Shown here one piece after another: positions 54,407 through 63,715 of a DNA stretch of 64,000 bases; the first letter of the stretch is position 1, and every line of letters starts with the position of its first letter. The DNA lies in contig JAIXZY010000066.1 in assembly GCA_027489355.1 (NCBI GenBank), positions 1-64,000 on the forward strand. The letters are read 5' to 3'. The notes below the pieces were generated by a model, which was not told where the DNA came from, made no database searches, and worked only from the letters and a program-made list of their open reading frames with translations. This DNA comes from Paracoccaceae bacterium. Lineage in GTDB: Bacteria > Pseudomonadota > Alphaproteobacteria > Rhodobacterales > Rhodobacteraceae. Made by a program: the position numbers and the translations under genes.

Positions 54407-55129
54407 TCAGTGCGTGGCCGACAGGAACTTCTGCAGCTCGGGGTCCTTCGGCGCACCGAAAAGCTCCTCGGGCGGAGCGATCTCGGCCATGACGCCCTTG
54501 TGGAAAAATGCCACGCGATCCGACACTTCGCGCGCGAACTTCATCTCGTGCGTGACGCAGATCATCGTCATCCCCTCGGACGCGAGCATCCGCAACGTGT
54601 CCAGCACCTCGCCCACCAGTTGCGGGTCAAGGGCCGAGGTCACCTCGTCGAAAAGCATGTAGTCCGGCGACATCGCCAGCGCACGGGCAATCGCCATGCG
54701 CTGCTGCTGCCCACCCGACAGGCGCGAGGGGTAGACCGAGAGCTTGTCGCCCAGGCCCACGTGGTTCAGCTGCTTTGCCGCCTCGGCCTCGGCCTGCTGC
54801 TTCGACCGTTTCAGCACCTTGACCTGCGCCAGCATCACGTTTTCCAGCACGGTCAGGTGCGGGAAGGCGTTCCACTGCTGGAAGACGATGCCGATCTTCT
54901 GGCGCAGCTTGTTCAGGTCGGTCGACTTGGCATGCACCTCGACCCCGTCCACCAGGATGCGGCCGGAATCGATCGGCTCCAACCCGTTGATGCAGGTCAG
55001 AAGCGTCGACTTGCCCGATCCCGAGCCCCCGATCACCGTCAGCACCTCGCCCTTGGCGACCGTCAGGTTGATCCCTTTCAGCACCTCGAGCGGGCCGAAG
55101 GATTTGCGGACATTCTCGATTTCAATCAT
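54407..55129 (-). CDS. Amino-acid ABC transporter ATP-binding protein (GlnQ-type)
   Basis: A 240-residue ATPase: Walker A (GGSGSGKST), Q-loop (FQQWNAFPH), signature ([16 protein letters not shown]), Walker B ([14 protein letters not shown]) and switch His (VTHEMKFA). The usual Pro after the Walker B Glu is Val here (DEVTS rather than DEPTS), a common variant. It overlaps the upstream permease gene by 8 bases. AcnX follows 23 bases downstream, so transport and catabolism share an mRNA. Confidence 0.93.
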   Translation of the reverse strand: MIEIENVRKSFGPLEVLKGINLTVAKGEVLTVIGGSGSGKSTLLTCINGLEPIDSGRILVDGVEVHAKSTDLNKLRQKIGIVFQQWNAFPHLTVLENVMLAQVKVLKRSKQQAEAEAAKQLNHVGLGDKLSVYPSRLSGGQQQRMAIARALAMSPDYMLFDEVTSALDPQLVGEVLDTLRMLASEGMTMICVTHEMKFAREVSDRVAFFHKGVMAEIAPPEELFGAPKDPELQKFLSATH

Positions 55130-55775
55130 TGGACCACCGCTTTTCCAGATAGCCGCCGAACCTGGCGATCGGGAAGGAAATGAGGAAGTAGAACAGGCCG
55201 CAGATCATCAGCAGGAACAGCGGTTCCTGTAGGCGCGTGATCAGGATCTGGGTCGATTTCAGCAGTTCGACCACCTGGACGATATAGACCAGCGCCGAAT
55301 CCTTCATCACACCCAGCGCCAGCCCGATCCACGAGGGCAGGGCGACCCGCGTCGCCAGCGGCATAACGATGCTGGTCATGTCCTGGCCCCAGGTCATGCC
55401 CAGCGACCGCGCCGCGCGGCGCAGGGTCTGCGGCACCGCCTCGATCCCGCCGCGCACGATTTCCGCGCAATAGGCTGCGGTGTAAAGCGACAGCACCCCG
55501 CAGGCCACCGCGAAGCCCGAGATGCGGATGCCCAGCACCGTCGTGACGAAGGCATTTGCCAGCACCAGCTGGATCAGAAGCGGGATCGACCTGAAGATGT
55601 CCAGGACGAAGGTCAGGGGCGCGGCCCACCACGGGCCGACCTGATAGCGGAAGACCCCGAAGACGATGCCCAGGATCGTGCCGAAAAAGACCGAAATGGC
55701 GGTGACGACCAGGGTCATCCCGGCGCCCTGCGCCAGGAAGATCAGGTCGTTGGCGGTGAGAGAGGTGTCGAACAT
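55122..55775 (-). CDS. Amino-acid ABC transporter permease (second)
   Basis: A 217-residue HisM-type permease with about five membrane segments and the EAA loop (EAVPQTLRRAARSLGMTWGQDMTSIVMPLATR). N-terminus NDLIFLAQGAGMTLVVTAISVFFG. It works with the upstream permease as a heterodimer. Gap of 9 bases to the gene before it. Confidence 0.92.
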   Translation of the reverse strand: MFDTSLTANDLIFLAQGAGMTLVVTAISVFFGTILGIVFGVFRYQVGPWWAAPLTFVLDIFRSIPLLIQLVLANAFVTTVLGIRISGFAVACGVLSLYTAAYCAEIVRGGIEAVPQTLRRAARSLGMTWGQDMTSIVMPLATRVALPSWIGLALGVMKDSALVYIVQVVELLKSTQILITRLQEPLFLLMICGLFYFLISFPIARFGGYLEKRWSND

Positions 55776-55784
55776 CCTGGCCCC

Positions 55785-56450
55785 TCAGTACCGGAACAGC
55801 CGGGCGGCCAGAAGGCCCGCCGACAGGGTGATGACCTTGGTGATCACGTAGAAGATCACCGCCGCCAGGGCGAACAGTTCGAAGGTGCGGAAGGTCCGCG
55901 CGTTCAGCTCGCTCGTGACGCCGTAAAGGTCGGTGTTCATGGCGACGACCGCCCCCAGCGAGGTCATCAGGATTGCCCAGACCATCTGGTTCGTCATCGG
56001 CAGGAAGGAAATGCGCAGCATCTGTGGCATCACCACGTTCTTGAACGCCTGCAGGGGCGACATCCCCAGCGACCGCGCCGCGCGGGTCTGAGTTTCGGGG
56101 ATCGCCTTCAGCGCGCCGCGGAAGTTCTCGGCCAGGTAGCCCGCGTTGTTGAAGGCAATCCCGATCAGCAGCGACAGATAGGGCGACAGGTGAACGCCGA
56201 AGCCGCCAAGTCCGAAGTGGACCATGTAGATCTGGAACAGCGCCGGAGTGTTCCGCGCGATCTCGACCCAGGTGGCAGAGATCGCTCCAAGCAGGCGGTT
56301 TCCCGACAGCCGGAACAGCGTCAACAGGATCGCGACCGCAATGCCGATGGCCATCGACAGGATCGCGATCTCCATCGTGACCAGCGCCCCCTCCAGCATC
56401 TGGGGCAGCGAGTTCAGCGCCTGGTTCCAGCGAAAGTTGTAGTTGAACAT
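55785..56450 (-). CDS. Amino-acid ABC transporter permease (first)
   Basis: A 221-residue permease, start 56450 (MFNYNFRWNQALNSLPQMLEG); the frame reaches 56504 but that extension is not family-like. EAA loop GALKAIPETQTRAARSLGMSPLQAFKNVVMPQMLR. Pairs with the 55122 permease. Confidence 0.91.
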   Translation of the reverse strand: MFNYNFRWNQALNSLPQMLEGALVTMEIAILSMAIGIAVAILLTLFRLSGNRLLGAISATWVEIARNTPALFQIYMVHFGLGGFGVHLSPYLSLLIGIAFNNAGYLAENFRGALKAIPETQTRAARSLGMSPLQAFKNVVMPQMLRISFLPMTNQMVWAILMTSLGAVVAMNTDLYGVTSELNARTFRTFELFALAAVIFYVITKVITLSAGLLAARLFRY

Positions 56451-56522
56451 GGCCGCCCCGGGAAGGATGCAGGAATGACCGATGCGGGGGACCCGCCCCC
56501 GCATCGCATCATGTCGTCACGA

Positions 56523-57332
56523 TCAGCGATAGACGCCTTGGACGGTCAGGTCGGCCGGCGCGCCTTCGCCGACCCACTTCTTGTACAGCTCGGCATACCG
56601 GCCGGTGCGGACCTGCTGGTTGATGAACAGGTTCATGTAGTTGATCAGGCCATATTCCTCGCGCAGAGTGATCAGCGCGACATAGTCCGGCACCATCGGG
56701 GCCTTGTCGACGATCTTGATGCCCGGGAAGTTGCCCGATTTCACGTTGGCTTCCGACACCTCCACGGTGGCGACAGTCGCGTCAAGCTGCCCCTGGCTCA
56801 GCGCCAGGAAGACGTCTGCCTGGTTCTGGTAGGGCCGGAACTCGCCCTCGCCCCATTCCTTGACCTTGCCTTCCAGCCAGATCGCTTCATAGGTCCCGGC
56901 GGTGGCGCCCACGACCTTGCCCTTCATGTCCTCCCAAGTCGCCATCTCGATCCCTTCACGGGCGACGACGGCGTTCTCGAAGGCGTAGTAGGGGATCGAG
57001 AAGCCGACGGTCTTGGCGCGTTCCAGCGTGTCCGAGGTCGAGGCAACCGCGATGTCCACCGAACCCGACATCAGGGCTGGGATACGCTCGGGGAAAGTTG
57101 TTTCCACGATCTCGGCCGTCACGCCAAGCGCGGTGGCCAGGTCGTTGCAATAGTCCACGTCGAACCCGATGGGAGTGTTGTTGGCATCCCGCGACCCCAT
57201 CGGCGGGAAGTCCAGCACCACCGCGCAGCGCAGCGTGCCCGAAGCGATGATGTCGTCCAGCTTGTCGGCCTGAGCCGGCAGCGCCAGCGCGGCAGCCGCC
57301 AGAACCCCAGCCGTGAAGAGTGTCGTTTTCAT
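56523..57332 (-). CDS. Amino-acid ABC transporter substrate-binding protein (hydroxyproline-type context)
   Basis: A 269-residue family-3 binding protein with a signal peptide (1-22, LFTAGVLAAAALALPAQA). Motifs: TLRCAVVLDFPPMGSRDANNTPIGFDVDYC, PALMSGSVDIAVASTSDTLERAKTVGFS. The start at 57332 follows GGGAGGA. It heads the operon that ends with AcnX, so a hydroxyproline isomer is the likely ligand; this is inferred from context. Confidence 0.9.
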   Translation of the reverse strand: MKTTLFTAGVLAAAALALPAQADKLDDIIASGTLRCAVVLDFPPMGSRDANNTPIGFDVDYCNDLATALGVTAEIVETTFPERIPALMSGSVDIAVASTSDTLERAKTVGFSIPYYAFENAVVAREGIEMATWEDMKGKVVGATAGTYEAIWLEGKVKEWGEGEFRPYQNQADVFLALSQGQLDATVATVEVSEANVKSGNFPGIKIVDKAPMVPDYVALITLREEYGLINYMNLFINQQVRTGRYAELYKKWVGEGAPADLTVQGVYR

Positions 57333-57420
57333 TCTTATCCTCCCTTGGGTGACATTTCCGATTCCGAATGTTGCATTTATCGGCGCTCGAAGCCAACAAA
57401 TCAACGGCAAAATACAGCCA

Positions 57421-57489
57421 GTATACAAGACTTATCCAAGGCAGGCCGCGCGGCCCTCTGGGGCCTTGTTCTGCATTCTTCTTGTATGC
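57421..57489. promoter_or_regulatory. Inverted GTATACAAG-type half-sites in the divergent hydroxyproline promoter
   Basis: GTATACAAG (57421-57429) and CTTGTATGC (57481-57489) are inverted copies differing at one base, centred between the divergent transporter (start 57332) and reductase (start 57526). The TTGTATAC core is typical of GntR/FadR-family operators. No intact GntR gene was found nearby. Confidence 0.45.
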
Positions 57490-57525
57490 ATGGTGGGTCA
57501 ACTCTTCCTGAGCGGAAAATCGAAC

Positions 57526-58560
57526 ATGACAACCACAACACTTTCCATCGCCGACCTTCACCAGCGCGTCGAGGCCATCTTTTGCCGCGCGGGCATCAAT
57601 GACGTCCAGTCCGCAGCCCTTGCGCGGGTGATCGTGGCGGGCGAGCGCGATGCCTGTACCTCTCACGGCATCTACCGGATCGAGGGTATCTTGCGGACGC
57701 TGAAGGCCGGAAAGGTCCGAGGGGACGCGCAACCGACGCTGGAGGAGGCGGGGAAGGGGGCCATCGTCAAGGCCAATGCCCAGGGTGGATTCTCCAGCGC
57801 CGCCTTCGAGCTTGGCCTGCCGCACCTCGTTGACCGTGCCCGCACGCTGGGTCTCGCGGCGCTGGTCGTGAACGACTGCACCCATTTCTCGGCGCTCTGG
57901 CCCGAGGTCGAGGCGGTTACCGACCACGGCCTTGCCGCGCTGGTCATGTGCCCAAGCTACGCCTCCGTCGCCCCTGCCGGGGGTATCCGCCCACTGCTCG
58001 GGACCAATCCTTTGGCCTTCGGCTGGCCGCGGCCGGGCCGCGATCCCTATGTCTTCGACTTCGCCACCTCAGTGACCGCGCGCGGCGAGATCGAACTGCA
58101 CCGCAGGGCGGGCAAGGCGCTTCCGGACGGCTGGGCGGTGGATTCCTCCGGCGCGCCGACCACCGATCCGGCAGCGGCACTTGCGGGGGCGATGCTGCCG
58201 TTCGGGGGACACAAGGGCTCTGCCATCGGGACCATGATCGAACTCCTGGCCGGCGTGATGATCGGCGACCTGACCAGCCCCGAGGCGCTGGATTTCCTGG
58301 GAACCACGACCCTTGCCCCCCGGCATGGCGAACTGATCCTTGCGCTTTCGCCCGAGAAGTTCGCGGCCGGTCGTCCCGGCGATCCCTTCGCACGGGCCGA
58401 GACGCTTTTGCAGAAGATCACCGGCCAGGGTGCCCGCCTGCCCTCGGCCCGCCGCTTCGCTGCCCGGGCCCGATGCGAGGCCGACGGCATCACGCTGTCG
58501 GCACCCGAGATCGCGCTTCTCGACCGCCTGCTGGACCTCGGCCTCGACGGCGTCGCTTGA
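57526..58560 (+). CDS. LDH2/malate dehydrogenase-family oxidoreductase (pyrroline-2-carboxylate reductase-like)
   Basis: A 344-residue member of the NAD(P)-dependent LDH2 family. Motifs: catalytic-type His in ACTSHGIYRIEGILRTLKAG, VNDCTHFSALWPEVEAV, GTNPLAFGWPRPGRDPYVFDFATSV and FGGHKGSAIGTMIELLAGVM. Family members reduce Δ1-pyrroline-2-carboxylate to L-proline in hydroxyproline pathways, which fits AcnX on the facing operon. Malate, lactate or ureidoglycolate relatives exist, so the context is the main argument. Start at 57526; the frame upstream is noncoding. Confidence 0.86.
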   Translation: MTTTTLSIADLHQRVEAIFCRAGINDVQSAALARVIVAGERDACTSHGIYRIEGILRTLKAGKVRGDAQPTLEEAGKGAIVKANAQGGFSSAAFELGLPHLVDRARTLGLAALVVNDCTHFSALWPEVEAVTDHGLAALVMCPSYASVAPAGGIRPLLGTNPLAFGWPRPGRDPYVFDFATSVTARGEIELHRRAGKALPDGWAVDSSGAPTTDPAAALAGAMLPFGGHKGSAIGTMIELLAGVMIGDLTSPEALDFLGTTTLAPRHGELILALSPEKFAAGRPGDPFARAETLLQKITGQGARLPSARRFAARARCEADGITLSAPEIALLDRLLDLGLDGVA

Positions 58561-58765
58561 ACCCCTTTGTGGCACGAACTGTCCACCACGGCGCGGCGAG
58601 AAGATGAATCAATCCGCCCGCGGTCGGAGCTCGCACGCCGCCGTTCTCAAGGCGCTGGAATCCTCGCAGGACGGCCCCGGCTGCGGCATTCGGCTAAGGC
58701 TCCGACGCCACCCGCGCGCTGATCGCCGTGGTCGCCCGGACGCGCCGTGTGCGGCGGGTGTCGGG
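58561..58765. other. Unassigned 205-bp stretch; possible 5' gene remnant
   Basis: An ATG at 58604 with a GAGAAG-type site opens MNQSARGRSSHAAVLKALES and then drifts into Arg/Pro/Gly-rich sequence of no recognisable family. It may be the start of a lost regulator gene or chance. Nothing else is seen. Confidence 0.35.
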
Positions 58766-60190
58766 TCAGGTCTCTCCGATGGCGTCCCCGAAGGTTGCGA
58801 CGGCCTGCCTTGCCATGTTGAACCGGGATAGTCTGCGCGCGCGGTCGGTGCCCTCACCCCGCAGCGGACGGCCCGTGGGCTTGCGGAACCGCGCGTCGGA
58901 ACTGGCCTCTGCCGCCATCCACGCCACCCCGGCCGCGGTCTGCTCGGTTTCGTCCGACAGGAACAGCGTGTGGCCCGCGACTTCGGCCAGGAACTGCACG
59001 AAATAGCCGTTCCGCGACAGACCGCCATCCACCGAGACCGCGCCCTCGAAGGGGTGCAGATGCTCCATCGCCGCCAGAACTTCGGCGGTGCGCAGGGCGA
59101 CGCCCTCAAGCAGCGCCTGCATCATGTCGGCCTTGCCCGTCGCGAGTTCCAGCCCCAGCCATGCCCCACGGGCAGATCTGCTCCAGTGCGGACAGCCCAA
59201 CCCGGCCAGCGCGGGGACGAAGGCAATCCCGCGGTCGATGGCGGGGGGCGCCGCGAAGGCCGAGATCTCGGCGAACTCCCCGAACAGACCCAGCTCCCGC
59301 GCCCAGTTGACTGCCGAGGCGGCGGCATAGACCCCGCCGTCCAGTGCATAAGTGATCGGTTCCCCGGCCTTCTGCCAGGCCACCGTCGGCAACGGACCGG
59401 CCCGCTCGGGCCGCACGAGAGCGCCGGTCAGGCACTGAACGAATGCCCCGGTCCCGAAAGTCACCTTGGCCATACCGGGCCGGTGGCAGCCATGCCCATA
59501 GAGGGCCGCCTGCTGGTCGACGATCGACGCCGCCAGCCGAGCGCCGCTGGGCAGGGTGCCCAGATCGCCCGACGTCGGGCCGATCCTCGGCAGGCACTCC
59601 ATCGGCACCCCGAACAGCGCGCAAAGGTCGGCGTCCCACGTCCCGCTCTCAAGCGCCATCAGCGAAGTGCGCGAAGCGGTCGCCACGTCCGTCTCGAACC
59701 GGCCCGTCAGGCGGTCGCGGAAAAAGGCATCCGTCGTTCCCAGCCGCAAATGGCCCTCTGCGGCAAGCTCTGGCGCCCCCGGCACATGGCGCAGGATCCA
59801 GCCCAGCTTCGAGGCCGAGAAATACGGGTCGAGCGGCAGCCCCGCCCGCGCCATCACCAAGGCGCCCGCTCCGGTCCGGTCAAGCTTTGCCGTGACCTCT
59901 GCCGTCCGGTCGTCCTGCCACGAGATCACCGGGCAGATCGGGCGGCCATCCCGCGCATCCCAGGCCAGGCAGCTTTCTCCCTGGTTCGTCAGTCCCACGA
60001 CATCAGGTGCCGCCGCCTCCAGGCAGTGACGGATATTCGCCAGCAGTTCCTCGGCATTCTGCTCCACATGTCCTGCCGCGGGATAGGTCTGGCCGTGCGA
60101 CAAGGACAGCACCGGCTCCAAGCCGCCATCCTTGTCCAGGATCAGAACCCGGGTGCTGGTCGTTCCCTGATCGATGGCCGCGATCCTCAT
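58766..60190 (-). CDS. glpK: FGGY-family glycerol kinase
   Basis: A 474-residue sugar kinase. The N-terminal phosphate motif (AIDQGTTSTRVLILD), QNAEELL, WQDDRT, and the late VDGGLSRNGYFVQFLAEVAG are typical of GlpK. It phosphorylates glycerol with ATP. It is the last of three coupled genes with two FAD proteins that would oxidise glycerol-3-phosphate. The sequence is shorter than standard GlpK (about 495-500), and a related polyol kinase cannot be excluded. Confidence 0.86.
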   Translation of the reverse strand: MRIAAIDQGTTSTRVLILDKDGGLEPVLSLSHGQTYPAAGHVEQNAEELLANIRHCLEAAAPDVVGLTNQGESCLAWDARDGRPICPVISWQDDRTAEVTAKLDRTGAGALVMARAGLPLDPYFSASKLGWILRHVPGAPELAAEGHLRLGTTDAFFRDRLTGRFETDVATASRTSLMALESGTWDADLCALFGVPMECLPRIGPTSGDLGTLPSGARLAASIVDQQAALYGHGCHRPGMAKVTFGTGAFVQCLTGALVRPERAGPLPTVAWQKAGEPITYALDGGVYAAASAVNWARELGLFGEFAEISAFAAPPAIDRGIAFVPALAGLGCPHWSRSARGAWLGLELATGKADMMQALLEGVALRTAEVLAAMEHLHPFEGAVSVDGGLSRNGYFVQFLAEVAGHTLFLSDETEQTAAGVAWMAAEASSDARFRKPTGRPLRGEGTDRARRLSRFNMARQAVATFGDAIGET

Positions 60191-61398
60191 GGCCGGTCCT
60201 CGATGGTGAGGGTGACAGGCCCGGACCCAGAGACCGCGGGCAGGGACAGTAACAGGCGCCGTTCGGGCAGGCTGTCAAGACGCGAGGACGCCAGAAGCTT
60301 GCCCGCCTGCTCCAGCCGCAGCAGGCCACGCGCCGGGGCGTTCAGGCGGATCTGCAGGCGGTCATGCACGACGGCGCTCCCGTCGCCAATGACCTGCGGC
60401 ACGGCAAGGCGCAGCGCCGGGTGGCCCAGCCGCACTGGCGCGCCGCCGGGGTCGGGCAGTTCCTCCTTCAGAGCGCCCAGGATCGCGCGGGCCGTGCGGC
60501 GCCCCTCGGCCCAGCACCAGCCCGCCGTCTCCACCCCGCGGAGCAAGTTCCCGGCGGCAAAATAGCTTGGGTCCGACAATCGTCCCCAACGGTCGATCAC
60601 CGGCCCCCCCGAGGCCGGATCGACTTCCAGATGGCTCCCCCGCAGGAGCGCCGCGTCGGGGCGGAAGCCGCCGGTCACGATCACCCCGTCGGCGGCCAGG
60701 TCCAGCGGATCCCCCGGCGTCGCCAGCGTCACGCCCTCGACCCGGGCATGGCCGTGGATCGCGACAATGTCGCTTTGCAGGTGGATCGGCACGCGCATCA
60801 GCGCGGCCAGTCCATGCAAGGGCGCACGCACGGTCGGGCGGAGGCCGGGTTCGATCATCGCAAGCGGACGAATGCCCGCATGGCGGCAGGTCAGCAGGGC
60901 AGAGAAGGCGACCAGTTCGGTTCCCAGGATCACGGGCCGCAGGAACGGGCGCTGGCGGTTCAGGTAGACCAGCCCCTGCAAGGCGCCCGTCGCAACCACG
61001 CCGCCCGGCTTGACGCCGCCGATCAGCCGAGCGGCGCGGCTTGTTTCCCGAACGCCCGTCGCCAGCAGCACAGCCCGCGCGGTCAGAAGGCCCGGCCCTT
61101 CGTCGTCGGTGATCTCGACCGTCGGACCGGGGCACAGCGCGGTCACCGTCGTCCCGGTGCGGATCGTGACGCCTGCCGCCAGCGCCGCCTGCCGCAGACG
61201 CGCGGCATAATCGGGACCGCGCAAGAGCCGGTGGAACTCGCGCATCCCGAACGGGTAGTGGCCACAGTGGCGTGGGATGCCCCCAGCTTCGGCCTCGCGT
61301 TCCAGAACGACGACCCGCGTCCCGGCCAGCGCAAGCTCGGTCGCCGCCGCCAGACCCGCCGGCCCGCCGCCGACGACAAGGACATCGGCATCAGCCAT
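60187..61398 (-). CDS. FAD/NAD(P)-dependent oxidoreductase partner (GlpB/HcnB-like)
   Basis: A 403-residue pyridine-nucleotide-disulfide-type flavoprotein: GGGPAGLAAATELALAG at the start, AVLLATGVRETSRAARLI, and the late FAAGNLLRGVETAGWCWAEGR. It resembles the FAD subunit that accompanies GlpA-type and sarcosine/proline dehydrogenase-type complexes (HcnB/OoxA-like). It overlaps the glpA-like gene upstream by 8 bases and glpK downstream by 4. A role in passing electrons from the GlpA-type subunit is likely. Confidence 0.8.
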   Translation of the reverse strand: MADADVLVVGGGPAGLAAATELALAGTRVVVLEREAEAGGIPRHCGHYPFGMREFHRLLRGPDYAARLRQAALAAGVTIRTGTTVTALCPGPTVEITDDEGPGLLTARAVLLATGVRETSRAARLIGGVKPGGVVATGALQGLVYLNRQRPFLRPVILGTELVAFSALLTCRHAGIRPLAMIEPGLRPTVRAPLHGLAALMRVPIHLQSDIVAIHGHARVEGVTLATPGDPLDLAADGVIVTGGFRPDAALLRGSHLEVDPASGGPVIDRWGRLSDPSYFAAGNLLRGVETAGWCWAEGRRTARAILGALKEELPDPGGAPVRLGHPALRLAVPQVIGDGSAVVHDRLQIRLNAPARGLLRLEQAGKLLASSRLDSLPERRLLLSLPAVSGSGPVTLTIEDRP

Positions 61399-62788
61399 GC
61401 CCCGCCTCCAGCATGGGCTGAGCCAGCCGTCCCTCGGTCAGCCGCGCCAGTTCGGCCGTGCAGTAGAAGCCCTGACAGCGCCCCATCGTCACCCGGGTCC
61501 GTCGCTTCAGCCCGGCAAGACTTCCCGCCGCCATCGGCCCGCTCAACGCCGCCTCGATTTCGCGCCGCGTGACCAGCTCGCAATGGCAGACCACCCCGCC
61601 GTTCCCCGGGCATTGCCAGTCGCGCCTGCCCTCGACCGACAGGTTCGGCATCACCGGCCAGACGGGATCGTCCAAGGCCTCCGCCGTCCGCCCCGCCAAG
61701 CGCACCACATGGGCCGCGATCCCCAGCGCCGCCGACAGCCCGGTCGACCGGATGCCGCCGACGCAGATGTAACCCGGAGCCAGGTCATCGCGGATGCGGT
61801 AGTGCTTTTCTTCGGTCGCCGGACGCAGCCCGGCATAGACCGCAGTCACCTCGTGGTCCGCCAGGGCAGGCAGGATCTCGGCACCGCGCCGCATCAGCGC
61901 CTGCAGCGTTCCGCGGTCAAGGCTTGCCGTGTCGCGGTCCTCCTGCTCTTCGGCAGTGGGACCGACCAGCAGGTTTCCGAAGGCCGTGCGGCACACGACG
62001 ATGCCCTTGGTGATCTTGGTCGGCACCGGCAGAAGGATATGCCCCGCCAGCGCCGCCGCCGTCTTGTCGTAGACGACGAACTGGCCCTTGCGCGGCTTGA
62101 TCGTGAACCAGCTTTCCCCCGTCACCCGCCGGTCGACCTCGTCACCCCAAAGCCCGGCCGCGTTGATCACCAGGTCCGCCGACACCGCCCCCGCCGTCGT
62201 CGCCAGATGCCAGGTCTCGCCCGACCGACGCCCGGCCAGCACCTCGGCCTGCCGCATCAGCACCGCTCCGTTCGCCAGCGCCTGCAGCAGATAACCATGC
62301 GCCGCCGACCAGGGATCGACCAGATGCTCTCCCGGCACGCGGAACCCCGCCAGCACGCGGTCGGACAGAGCCGGTTCCAGCCCCCGCGCCTCGGCCCCCG
62401 TCAGCGGGTGGATATCTGTCACTCCATTGGCGATGGCCTGGTCCATCAGAGCCGACAGGCTCGCGACCTCGTCCTCGCTCCAGGCCAGCACCATCGCTCC
62501 TGCCTGCACCAGTGGCAGGCCCAGCCGCTCGCGCACCGCGTGATAAAGCGCATAGCCCTCGCGGATGCAGGCCAGTTCCAGACTGCCCTCCGGGGCATCA
62601 AATCCGGTGTGCAGGATCGCACTGTTGGCCTTCGAGGCGCCGTCCAGCACGTCGACGGCCTTTTCCAGCACCACCACCCGCGCCCCCGCCAGCGTGAAGG
62701 CGCGCGCCAGGGCACAACCGACGACACCCGCGCCGATCACCGCCACGTCGTACCCCGTGCGGGTGTCCCCTGGCGCGGCCTGATCCAT
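61391..62788 (-). CDS. FAD-dependent glycerol-3-phosphate dehydrogenase-type protein with [2Fe-2S] domain
   Basis: A 465-residue GlpA-type flavoprotein. FAD motif VAVIGAGVVGCALARAF at residue 15, AGLWGDEVDR, and GIRSTGLSAALGIAAHV. The last 90 residues hold a BFD-like iron-sulfur domain with CHCELVTRREIEAAL and GRCQGFYC (Cys spacing CxC ... CxxxxC). It oxidises glycerol-3-phosphate to dihydroxyacetone phosphate, donating to its partner. No membrane anchor (GlpC) is encoded here. Divergent from the DeoR-type regulator. Confidence 0.85.
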   Translation of the reverse strand: MDQAAPGDTRTGYDVAVIGAGVVGCALARAFTLAGARVVVLEKAVDVLDGASKANSAILHTGFDAPEGSLELACIREGYALYHAVRERLGLPLVQAGAMVLAWSEDEVASLSALMDQAIANGVTDIHPLTGAEARGLEPALSDRVLAGFRVPGEHLVDPWSAAHGYLLQALANGAVLMRQAEVLAGRRSGETWHLATTAGAVSADLVINAAGLWGDEVDRRVTGESWFTIKPRKGQFVVYDKTAAALAGHILLPVPTKITKGIVVCRTAFGNLLVGPTAEEQEDRDTASLDRGTLQALMRRGAEILPALADHEVTAVYAGLRPATEEKHYRIRDDLAPGYICVGGIRSTGLSAALGIAAHVVRLAGRTAEALDDPVWPVMPNLSVEGRRDWQCPGNGGVVCHCELVTRREIEAALSGPMAAGSLAGLKRRTRVTMGRCQGFYCTAELARLTEGRLAQPMLEAGHG

Positions 62789-62934
62789 CGGTCACCTTGT
62801 GGTTTTCAACATGAATTGACTACTCGGTCATTCCAGTCAAGACTGGCCTCGCCGAGGATGGAAATTTCACCGGCTGGTAAAAAAATCTGTTGACCGGCGC
62901 GGTCTGACGCGGTCGGCTGCTTGCGGGGAAGTCC

Positions 62935-63693
62935 ATGAAGCCGCACGAACGACAGCCTCAGATCGAGGCGATCATCCGGCGCGAAGGGGAAGTGTCCGTC
63001 GAGATGCTTGCAGCACGATTTGACGTGTCGTTCGAGACGATCCGCCGCGATCTCGGCCAGCTTGCCGGACTTGGCCGCATCCAGAAGGTCCACGGCGGCG
63101 CCCGACGCCCGCAGCTGATCCGCGAACCCAGCCACGATGAACGCGCAACAACTGCCGCTCCGGCCAAGGCAGCCATTGGCCGCCGCCTGGTCGATGCCGT
63201 AGCGCCCGGCGAGACGCTGTTCATCGACACCGGCTCGACCACGCTAGCCGCAGCCGAGGCGCTGGCGGTGATCCCCGACCTGACGGTCATCACCAATTCC
63301 TGCCGGCTGGCCGAACGCCTGGCCCGGTCCAGCCGCGATGCCACGATCCATCTTCTCGGTGGGCGCTACGGGCTGGACAACGCCCAGACCACCGGCATCG
63401 CGGTGATCGAGCAGCTGCAGGCCTTCCGCGCCGACCGCGCCATCCTGACCGTTGCAGCCTTTGACCCGGTCGAGGGCGCGATGGACGCCAGCCTGGATGA
63501 GGCACAGATCGCCCGCGCGATGATCAGGAATGCCCGTTCGGTCATCATTCTGGCCGATTCCGGCAAGTTCGGAAGCCATGCCGCCTATGCTGTCTGCGCG
63601 ACGCAGGACATCGATCTCATCATAAGCAACGACAGGTTGGACAAGGCGCACAAAGAGGCGCTGCACGACAGGGGAGTGGAACTTTGGACATGA
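62935..63693 (+). CDS. DeoR-family regulator (GlpR-like)
   Basis: A 252-residue DeoR repressor. N-terminal helix-turn-helix (EVSVEMLAARFDVSFETIRRDLGQLAGLGRIQKVHGGARR), then the sugar-phosphate sensor domain with FIDTGSTTLAAAEAL, TNSCRLAERL, LLGGRYGLDN and a DSGKFGSHA segment. The match to GlpR and the divergent glycerol genes suggest glycerol-3-phosphate as effector. Start at 62935 follows GGGGAAG. Confidence 0.92.
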   Translation: MKPHERQPQIEAIIRREGEVSVEMLAARFDVSFETIRRDLGQLAGLGRIQKVHGGARRPQLIREPSHDERATTAAPAKAAIGRRLVDAVAPGETLFIDTGSTTLAAAEALAVIPDLTVITNSCRLAERLARSSRDATIHLLGGRYGLDNAQTTGIAVIEQLQAFRADRAILTVAAFDPVEGAMDASLDEAQIARAMIRNARSVIILADSGKFGSHAAYAVCATQDIDLIISNDRLDKAHKEALHDRGVELWT

Positions 63694-63715
63694 CGGCAAA
63701 GCGGATGGCTGGGCC

